From NCBI GenBank assembly GCA_031260385.1, contig JAIRKB010000025.1, positions 1 to 9,805 of the forward strand: a stretch of DNA of 9,805 bases, given 5' to 3'. This document shows, one piece after another, positions 1 to 4,392 of the stretch. This DNA is from Propionibacteriaceae bacterium. Its GTDB lineage: Bacteria > Actinomycetota > Actinomycetes > Propionibacteriales > Propionibacteriaceae. The position numbers and the translations under genes are program-made. The notes below the pieces were generated by a model that did no database searches, was not told the DNA's origin, and was given only the letters and a program-made list of their open reading frames with translations. How positions within the stretch are numbered: the first letter of the stretch is position 1; the number at the start of each line of letters is the position of its first letter.

Positions 1-944
1 TGGCAGCGTACGTCCCGATCGGCATCATCTCTGCCCTCGTCGGCGGCCTAGCCCTACTCTGGGTCCTCTGCATCGGCTTGCCCCTGGCCTACCTGGGTTT
101 CGGCTTCATCGCCTACCTGCTCTACTCCTTTGTTTATCGGATATTTACCCGCTTCGCCAAGCCCCCGGCGGCGGTCGTCGTCCTCGGCGCTGGTCTCATC
201 AATGGCCAAGTCACCCCCCTACTAGCCGCCCGCTGCAAGAAAGGCCTAGCCGTCTGGCAGTCGCAGACCACTGCGACCACCACACCAGTCTTCGTCGTCT
301 CCGGCGGTAAGGGGGCGGACGAGTCCCGCTCCGAAGCCTCCGCGATGGCGGAATACTGTTCAGCCCTGATCCACCGATTGCTCGCGTCGCGAGCGGATTC
401 AGATAGGTCTGATGGCAAGGCGACAACGTCGAAGGCAGGCTGGACGCCAACGCTGGTTGAGGGCAGAGCGAGCTTGCTCGTTCTGCCGAGGCCGAGGCAG
501 GCGTTGACGAGCGAAGCGAGGAGCACGCCTGTCGAGCGTTGTCAACGCTGCCAGTGCGTCGATCTGATTCTGCGTAGCAGCGATGAATCGGTGGATCAGG
601 GCTCAGGGCTAGGCGGCTGCGAACAGATCATCCAAGAGGATCGTTCTACCACCACCCGCGAGAACCTCGCCAACACCAAGGTCCTCCTTGCCGAGCGCGG
701 AATCTCCGGCCCGATCTGGGCGGTCACCAGTAATTATCACGCCTTCCGCGCCGCCATGCTCTTGCGCCAAGAGAAGATCCCCGGTCACGCCGTCGGCGCC
801 CCGATCGCCCGCTACTACTGGCCAGCCGCGATCATCCGAGAGTACGCCGCCATCCTCTACGACTCCCTAACCTTCACCCTAATCACCTTGAGCCTCACCT
901 TCCTCCCCCTCCTAGGCCTCGCCCTCGCCACCTTCGCGCGATAG
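1..944 (+). CDS. YdcF/SanA-type DUF218 membrane protein, 5'-truncated by window edge and carrying an 80-residue inserted element
   Basis: The reading frame is open from base 3, so the start lies outside the window; the TTG at 78 is not a convincing start because the hydrophobic sequence continues upstream of it. The visible N-terminus is membrane-spanning (bases 3 to about 145). The DUF218 domain follows: a VVVLGAGL strand (near 175), VVSGGKGADESRSEA (near 295-340), EDRSTTTRENL (near 635-670), then VTSNYHAFRAAMLL (from 723) and a hydrophobic C-terminal segment (about 865-935). Family members are poorly defined envelope proteins; E. coli SanA and YdcF are the best-known relatives. Between AMAEYC and IIQEDRS lies an 81-codon insertion that is not part of the fold. 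Removing it gives an EYC-SGLGGCEQ-IIQEDRS join of nearly the usual family spacing. Half of the Arg codons in the insert are AGA/AGG (5 of 10), against none of 12 in the visible flanks from the TTG at 78 onward. Whether the protein still works is unknown, but the frame is intact. Confidence 0.85.
   Translation, partial: AAYVPIGIISALVGGLALLWVLCIGLPLAYLGFGFIAYLLYSFVYRIFTRFAKPPAAVVVLGAGLINGQVTPLLAARCKKGLAVWQSQTTATTTPVFVVSGGKGADESRSEASAMAEYCSALIHRLLASRADSDRSDGKATTSKAGWTPTLVEGRASLLVLPRPRQALTSEARSTPVERCQRCQCVDLILRSSDESVDQGSGLGGCEQIIQEDRSTTTRENLANTKVLLAERGISGPIWAVTSNYHAFRAAMLLRQEKIPGHAVGAPIARYYWPAAIIREYAAILYDSLTFTLITLSLTFLPLLGLALATFAR
363..379 (+). repeat. Left terminal inverted repeat of the inserted element
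   Basis: GCCCTGATCCACCGATT. It pairs perfectly with 586-602. The pairing extends one base outward (A362 with T603), because the TCA duplication supplies complementary bases there. Confidence 0.9.
380..394. repeat. Sub-terminal hairpin in the left half of the inserted element
   Basis: GCTCGC (380-385), loop GTC, GCGAGC (389-394): a perfect 6-bp GC-rich stem directly inside the left terminal repeat. The right half has no exact counterpart at this place, so the element is not perfectly symmetrical. Confidence 0.6.
462..487. repeat. Central hairpin of the inserted element
   Basis: GGCAGA (462-467) pairs with TCTGCC (482-487), and CGAGC (469-473) pairs with GCTCG (476-480), around a TT loop. The single mismatch G468/T481 would be a G-U pair in plus-strand RNA. 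The hairpin lies close to the midpoint of the element, as expected for a palindrome-derived MITE. Confidence 0.7.
496..552. repeat. Inverted repeat in the right half of the inserted element
   Basis: GGCAGGCGTTGAC (496-508) pairs with GTCAACGCTGCC (541-552), with one bulged G. The right arm is itself part of the perfect palindrome GCGTTG-T-CAACGC (536-548). The element can therefore form several alternative stems. Confidence 0.6.
586..602 (-). repeat. Right terminal inverted repeat of the inserted element
   Basis: AATCGGTGGATCAGGGC is the exact reverse complement of 363-379. It is followed at once by the second TCA (603-605), after which the native DUF218 reading resumes with GGG CTA GGC. Confidence 0.9.
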
Positions 945-984
945 TCAGCCAAAGTCGTACGTATTTTCGGCCTCGCGCCGTGCA

Positions 985-1033
985 TGGCTGAAGATCACCC
1001 GAAAACCACCCCCGAAAGCGACATCTTCAGCCA
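985..1033. repeat. 11-bp inverted repeat TGGCTGAAGAT (competing stem A)
   Basis: TGGCTGAAGAT (985-995) pairs perfectly with ATCTTCAGCCA (1023-1033) across a 27-nt loop. Its right arm is also the left arm of the larger hairpin at 1022-1078, so the two stems exclude each other. Confidence 0.7.
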
Positions 1034-1078
1034 ATAGCGCAATGACACCGTGAACTGGAACGTTATTGGCTGAAGATG
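1022..1078. repeat. 18-bp inverted repeat (stem B) reaching the -35 zone of the phosphatase 1 promoter
   Basis: CATCTTCAGCCAATA (1022-1036) is the perfect reverse complement of 1064-1078. The stem extends inward by three more positions (1037-1039 with 1061-1063), one of them G-T, leaving a 21-nt loop. The right arm overlaps the expected -35 position for the -10 element at 1096-1101. That placement suits a repressor or activator site, but a transcribed hairpin is also possible. Confidence 0.75.
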
Positions 1079-1095
1079 GGGCCACTTCGCAACGG

Positions 1096-1101
1096 TAGAA
1101 T
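1096..1101 (+). promoter_or_regulatory. Candidate -10 element for histidine phosphatase 1
   Basis: TAGAAT fits the actinobacterial TANNNT pattern and implies a start near 1108 with a leader of about 22 nt. No good -35 hexamer is seen at 16-18 bp. The same hexamer serves the proline dehydrogenase promoter candidate. Confidence 0.45.
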
Positions 1102-1129
1102 CAGTGTGGACTACGGCGAGAGGTGAGGG

Positions 1130-1834
1130 ATGAGACTGCTCTTTGTTAGGCATGGCCAATCAGAGTCCAATCTGGCTCGGGATGAGGGGCGGTGGTTGGA
1201 GGAGCGGGATCAGCCGCTGACGGCCTTGGGGCATCTTCAGGCGGCCCGACTAGGGGAGATGATCGCGGCTGGGGCCATGGTGGCTCCCGATGTGATCTAC
1301 AGCTCTTTGCTGATACGGGCGGTGGAGACCACCGCTGGGTTGTCCCGCCATTGCGCAGCCCCCATCCGGGGGCACCTTGATCTCCACGAGGTTGGCGGCC
1401 CGAGCCGGGGCCACCATGCGCGGGCCACCCGTACCTCCCATGCTGGCCAATCCCGTACCTCCCTCCAAACCCTCTGCCCAGGGATCGAGTTGCCAGCGCA
1501 GGTTGACGAGACCGGGTGGTACCAACTTGGCTACGTCGAATCCTGGCGGCAGGCCTGGCAGCGTGCCCAGCGCGTAACCAACTGGCTCGCGGAACGTTAC
1601 CTGGACACCGACAAGGTCATCGCCATCGTCGCCCACCAACTCTTTCTCCAAGTGATGGTCCAAGTCCTCATTGACCACCAACCGGATTTCGATGCCAACT
1701 GGTATCCAGGGATCTTCAAGTTCAACAACACTGGTACGGCCCTAGCCGCTCAACCGAGCCAGTGGGGTGACCCTATCTGGTTCGAGTGGATCAACCGCGT
1801 CGACCACCTCACCCCCGATCAGGTCAGCTACTGA
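1130..1834 (+). CDS. Histidine phosphatase superfamily protein 1 (phosphoglycerate mutase-like)
   Basis: Cytosolic 234-aa member of the branch that transfers phosphate through a catalytic histidine; substrate unknown. The RHGQS motif (residues 7-11) holds the nucleophile H8. R63 (in LIRAVETT), E87 (LHEVGG) and the second histidine H169 (IVAHQLF) occupy the remaining expected active-site places. The ATG at 1130 follows a good ribosome binding site (GAGAGGTGAGGG). It is a clear paralogue of the gene at 6228-6932: same length, same positions for all four catalytic residues, and a matching end (DHLTPDQVSY against DHLRPDQMSY). It looks the more diverged copy. The usual HG after the second catalytic position is HQ, and residues 91-114 are Arg/Ser/Thr-rich, include an RTS-HAGQS-RTS repeat, and do not resemble the paralogue. 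That repeat stems from two copies of CCCGTACCTCCC. A frameshift was considered and not supported. Confidence 0.88.
   Translation: MRLLFVRHGQSESNLARDEGRWLEERDQPLTALGHLQAARLGEMIAAGAMVAPDVIYSSLLIRAVETTAGLSRHCAAPIRGHLDLHEVGGPSRGHHARATRTSHAGQSRTSLQTLCPGIELPAQVDETGWYQLGYVESWRQAWQRAQRVTNWLAERYLDTDKVIAIVAHQLFLQVMVQVLIDHQPDFDANWYPGIFKFNNTGTALAAQPSQWGDPIWFEWINRVDHLTPDQVSY
1428..1463 (+). repeat. Two copies of the 12-mer CCCGTACCTCCC within phosphatase 1
   Basis: Exact copies at 1428-1439 and 1452-1463, 24 bp apart, so in register with the codons; each reads through Arg-Thr-Ser. A third copy, on the same strand of the window, lies inside metG (4596-4607). Confidence 0.75.
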
Positions 1835-1854
1835 GCGCCAAGGGAGCTGCCAGG

Positions 1855-1926
1855 AGGACTGTCCCCATAGCACTCAGAACCGCGAAACGCCGATCTGACT
1901 AGGCCAGACAGCAGGACCGTCCCCAT
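1855..1926 (+). repeat. Diverged direct repeat AGGACYGTCCCCAT in the convergent gap
   Basis: AGGACTGTCCCCAT at 1855-1868 and AGGACCGTCCCCAT at 1913-1926, 58 bp apart, filling most of the 93-bp gap between the stop codons of phosphatase 1 and the VOC gene. The core GGACNGTCC is itself palindromic, as in REP-type repeats. Neither copy is followed by a T-run, so a terminator role is not shown. Confidence 0.6.
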
Positions 1927-1927
1927 C

Positions 1928-2563
1928 CTAGATCCGGACTGACCCCTTGTCGGTTTGGAAGGTGGCGGAGATTAGGCCGGGGTAGCCGGAAGGGGAGTTG
2001 AAGGAGATGGCGACGGTGTCGAAGACCTCGGGAACCTGACGACCAAGCCAATCGGAGACCCGCGCTTGGGAACCGGCGATTTCGATCGCTTCGAGGCCGA
2101 TGGTGGCGGGGAGAGCGGAGGGGAGGACGGAGGGTTCGGAGATCCAGCGGATGAAGTAGGGCACTTGGGGGTCAGCAATCAGACCCATGACCCCGAGTTG
2201 GACCCACTCCAGCAAGCGCCCATCGGGGAAACGACGTGAACCGGGCATCGCCGTACGCCCCAACCGTTGTTCAAAAGGCGCCATGTCGTCAACCGAGATC
2301 ACCCAACCAAGCCAACCCCCACCCTGGGCGCTGCGGGCCCGAACCGCCTGACCATAAGGAGCTTTCTCGGCGGCCGGATGATCTAGCACATCCACAATCT
2401 CAATGTAGCGGCCCTCCCGCAGCGGAATCAGCCGCATCTGGGTTCCGAAACCCGGGTGCAAACCACCATCCACAGACCTCACCCCAAGCAAGGATTCTAG
2501 GCGGGTGGCCTCCTGTCGCAAACCCATTGGACCGGCCGCGTAAATCACATGATCGAGATGCAT
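1928..2563 (-). CDS. Glyoxalase-like / VOC-fold protein
   Basis: A 211-aa protein of the glyoxalase-like type (resembling Pfam Glyoxalase_3). It begins MHLDHVIYAAGPMG, a typical first VOC beta strand with a candidate metal-ligand histidine, followed by LGVRSVDGGLHPGFGTQMRLIPL and YIEIVDVLDHP, where the first Glu is the likely second ligand. VOC proteins bind a metal ion and act on varied small molecules, so no substrate can be named. The start at 2563 is chosen over an in-frame ATG at 2644: the family fold begins here, and AGGGGG lies just upstream, whereas the 27 extra residues look like non-coding leader. It stands alone on its strand, convergent with phosphatase 1 and divergent from proline dehydrogenase, with 132 bp between the two starts. 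Confidence 0.82.
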   Translation of the reverse strand: MHLDHVIYAAGPMGLRQEATRLESLLGVRSVDGGLHPGFGTQMRLIPLREGRYIEIVDVLDHPAAEKAPYGQAVRARSAQGGGWLGWVISVDDMAPFEQRLGRTAMPGSRRFPDGRLLEWVQLGVMGLIADPQVPYFIRWISEPSVLPSALPATIGLEAIEIAGSQARVSDWLGRQVPEVFDTVAISFNSPSGYPGLISATFQTDKGSVRI

Positions 2564-2612
2564 ACCCCCTATTCTGCCGGTCAACACCCCAAGTCTCGAA
2601 ATCGGGAAGGAA

Positions 2613-2618
2613 ACTATA
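2613..2618 (-). promoter_or_regulatory. Possible -10 element for the VOC gene
   Basis: TATAGT on the minus strand, implying a start near 2606 and a leader of about 43 nt. No convincing -35 hexamer. It lies within the 132-bp divergent region shared with the proline dehydrogenase promoter. Confidence 0.3.
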
Positions 2619-2631
2619 CGCTCGACTGGGC

Positions 2632-2659
2632 TTGGTTTCGCCAACTTCGGAACTAGAAT
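2632..2659 (+). promoter_or_regulatory. Candidate promoter for the proline dehydrogenase-CPBP operon
   Basis: TTGGTT (2632-2637), 16-bp spacer, TAGAAT (2654-2659). It predicts transcription from about 2666 and a 30-nt leader that includes the ribosome binding site GAAAGGTAGG. Confidence 0.5.
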
Positions 2660-2695
2660 AGGATCACCTAAGGGCTAGACGAAAGGTAGGCACCG

Positions 2696-3616
2696 ATGTA
2701 TCGCAGCATTATTACGGCGTTAGCGCGTAACGAGACGATCAAGCGGTTCCTCATCAACTTCCCGTTAACGCGGCGGGCGATGAACCAGTTTGTGATCAGC
2801 GACTCTTGGCCCGAGGTCAAGCAAGCGGTGATCACCCTGATCGAGTCTGGTCGTCGCGTGACCATCGATTACCTCAGCCAAGCCGCTCACAGTGAGGTTG
2901 AGGCCGCCACGACGACTGCCACCTATCTGGCGATCCTCGACGAGATTCGCCAGGAGGGTTGGGCGGACCTCGTTGACGTGACCGTGAAGCTGACGGCGCT
3001 AGGTTTGTTGGTTCGCCAGGGTGAGCCCTTGGCCAGCGAGAACGCCCGCCAGATCGCCGCCAAAGCCAAAGAGGTTGGCACGAATATCACAATCGACCTT
3101 GAGGATGCCACCACCATCATGCGCACCCAGCGTATCGTCCGCGCCTTGCGTCAAGAGTTCCCCGATGTCGGTTGCGTCGTGCGGGCTAATTTGAAGCGTA
3201 CGGAAGCCGATTGCCGCGCTTTTGCCGACACGCGCGTGCGCTTACGCAAGGGGGCTTATCGGGTGCCGACGCGAGCCGCCCATTCCGATCGCCACGATGT
3301 CAATCTCAGCTATGTCCGCTGCCTGAAGATCCTCATGGAGGGTAAGGGTCGCCCGGTCATCGCCACCCACGATCCGATCATGATTGAGATTGCCCAGGAG
3401 TTGGCGGCCCACTCTTCGCGCGGGCTAAAGGATTTCGAATTCCAGATGCGTTATGGGGTGCGTCCACTTGAGCAAGCCCGCTTGGCTGACCTGGAGCATA
3501 TCGTCAGGGTGAAGATCCCCTACGGGCCGGATTGGTATGGCTATATCGTCCGCCGCCTCGGGGAGCGTCCCCGGAACCTGATCTACTTCTTCCGGGCTAT
3601 CGGGCGCCGCGGGTGA
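2696..3616 (+). CDS. Proline dehydrogenase (monofunctional, FAD-dependent)
   Basis: Oxidises L-proline to 1-pyrroline-5-carboxylate, passing electrons through FAD to the respiratory chain; the enzyme is usually membrane-associated. The 306-aa length fits the monofunctional class rather than bifunctional PutA. Family motifs run in order along the TIM barrel: VKLTALG (97-103), VRLRKGAY (181-188), ATHDP (223-227), FEFQMRYGV (247-255), then IPYGPDWYGY and RRLGERP (286-292), whose arginines bind the proline carboxylate in characterised enzymes. The ATG at 2696 has a fair ribosome binding site (AAAGGTAGG). The partner P5C dehydrogenase is not in the window. The stop codon overlaps the GTG start of the CPBP gene. 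Confidence 0.92.
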   Translation: MYRSIITALARNETIKRFLINFPLTRRAMNQFVISDSWPEVKQAVITLIESGRRVTIDYLSQAAHSEVEAATTTATYLAILDEIRQEGWADLVDVTVKLTALGLLVRQGEPLASENARQIAAKAKEVGTNITIDLEDATTIMRTQRIVRALRQEFPDVGCVVRANLKRTEADCRAFADTRVRLRKGAYRVPTRAAHSDRHDVNLSYVRCLKILMEGKGRPVIATHDPIMIEIAQELAAHSSRGLKDFEFQMRYGVRPLEQARLADLEHIVRVKIPYGPDWYGYIVRRLGERPRNLIYFFRAIGRRG

Positions 3617-4392
3617 GTGATACCGAAACCGGGCCAATCCCGACCATTCGGAAGCCTTTCGTTGGCCTAGAGATTGTCATTGTGTTGGCGATCTGTTTCG
3701 GTCGTTCGGCCCTCTACGCCATCATTTCCTTGATCGAAAAACTGACGCGTGGCGAGCCGTTGGCGGACCAGACGACGACGATGAACCCCTCGATCACCCC
3801 GGATCGGCCATGGCTCGATCTGGCCTACCAGCTCTACTATTTCGTCTTCCCCACCGCCACCGTCATGCTCGCCCTCTACCTGCTCTACCAGGCGTACGGT
3901 CGGGCCCGCTCGCTAGTCGGTTTCAACCTCGCCGAACCAGGCCGGGACTCACTGCGAGCCCTCGCGATCTGTGCCGCCGTCGGCATCCCCGGGCTAGCCT
4001 TCTTCTTTGTCGCCCGCGAACTCGGTCTGAACACCAATATCGTCCCCGCGAACCTAGCGACGACCTGGTGGACGATCCCGATCTTGATCGGCTCGGCGAT
4101 CGTCGCCGGGGTGAGCGAAGAGGTCATCATGTTGGGTTACCTCTTCACCCGTTTGCGCACCCTCAACTGGGCACCTTTCTGGATTGTGTTCACCTCGGCG
4201 ATCATCCGGGGGTCGTACCACTTCTACCAAGGATTCGGCGGGTTTGTCGGCAACCTGGTGATGGGCGCAGCTTTCGGTTGGCTCTTCTTGCGCTGGAAGC
4301 GGGTGCTGCCGTTCGTAATCGCCCACACGGTCTTCGACATCGTTTCCTTTGTTGGGTACGCGTTGTTGGCGCCGGTGATTAGTTGGTTGTGA
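3613..4392 (+). CDS. CPBP-family intramembrane metalloprotease (CAAX/Rce1-like)
   Basis: A 259-aa multi-pass membrane protein. Glutamate-type intramembrane proteases of this family cleave or otherwise act on membrane substrates. Motifs seen: EE at 169-170 (VSEEVIMLGYL), H203 in RGSYHFYQG, and HxxxD at 238-242 (AHTVFD); these would form the active site in the membrane. The usual EExxxRG carries Leu instead of Arg. Hydrophobic stretches lie near 18-42, 68-94, 113-134, 150-168, 186-198, 209-226 and 233-256. The GTG at 3613 is chosen because it forms a GTGA overlap with the upstream stop. The same frame is open further upstream inside the proline dehydrogenase gene, but that part reads as a proline/arginine-rich shadow. 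The 3' end overlaps metG by 14 bp on the opposite strand. The substrate is unknown. Confidence 0.85.
   Translation: MSDTETGPIPTIRKPFVGLEIVIVLAICFGRSALYAIISLIEKLTRGEPLADQTTTMNPSITPDRPWLDLAYQLYYFVFPTATVMLALYLLYQAYGRARSLVGFNLAEPGRDSLRALAICAAVGIPGLAFFFVARELGLNTNIVPANLATTWWTIPILIGSAIVAGVSEEVIMLGYLFTRLRTLNWAPFWIVFTSAIIRGSYHFYQGFGGFVGNLVMGAAFGWLFLRWKRVLPFVIAHTVFDIVSFVGYALLAPVISWL

Larger units (their letters stand above)
363..602. mobile_element. 240-bp MITE-like palindromic element inserted in frame in the DUF218 gene
   Basis: The ends are perfect 17-bp inverted repeats, GCCCTGATCCACCGATT at 363-379 and its reverse complement at 586-602. The element is flanked by the direct triplet TCA (360-362 and 603-605), which fits a 3-bp target duplication. 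Element plus one TCA is 243 bp, exactly 81 codons, and the host frame has no stop through it. It encodes no transposase, so it would be non-autonomous, mobilised by an enzyme elsewhere. Excision down to one TCA restores a normally spaced DUF218 domain. Internally it holds further inverted repeats (see separate entries). It resembles in concept the Rickettsia palindromic elements that sit inside reading frames; no sequence relation to them is claimed. The family itself is not one I recognise. Confidence 0.82.
945..1129. other. Repeat-rich 185-bp intergenic region upstream of histidine phosphatase 1
   Basis: No credible gene. TGGCTGAAGAT occurs at 985-995 and 1067-1077 on the plus strand and in reverse at 1023-1033. 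A partial form, TCAGCCA, is at 945-951. A TTTTCGG/CCGAAAA pair (964-970 and 999-1005) is interleaved. No T-run follows either large stem on the plus strand, so an ordinary intrinsic terminator is not supported. Confidence 0.7.

Noticed and set aside
78..80. TTG as the true start of the DUF218 gene
   Set aside because: The frame is open to base 3 and encodes membrane-like sequence upstream of the TTG, so the gene most likely begins outside the window.
134..526. Minus-strand open frame of 130 codons across the DUF218 gene and half of the inserted element
   Set aside because: It crosses the insertion boundary, so it cannot be the element's own gene, and it shows no family motifs.
1061..1071. 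ACGTTATTGGC shared with the minus strand near 8645-8663
   Set aside because: An 11-base match is expected by chance in a window of this size; the flanks do not match.
1390..1480. Possible frameshift pair in phosphatase 1 to explain its unfamiliar stretch
   Set aside because: Neither alternative frame restores similarity to the paralogue, and the length from the GG to the LCP motif is 24 residues against 25, so divergence or local repeats explain it better.
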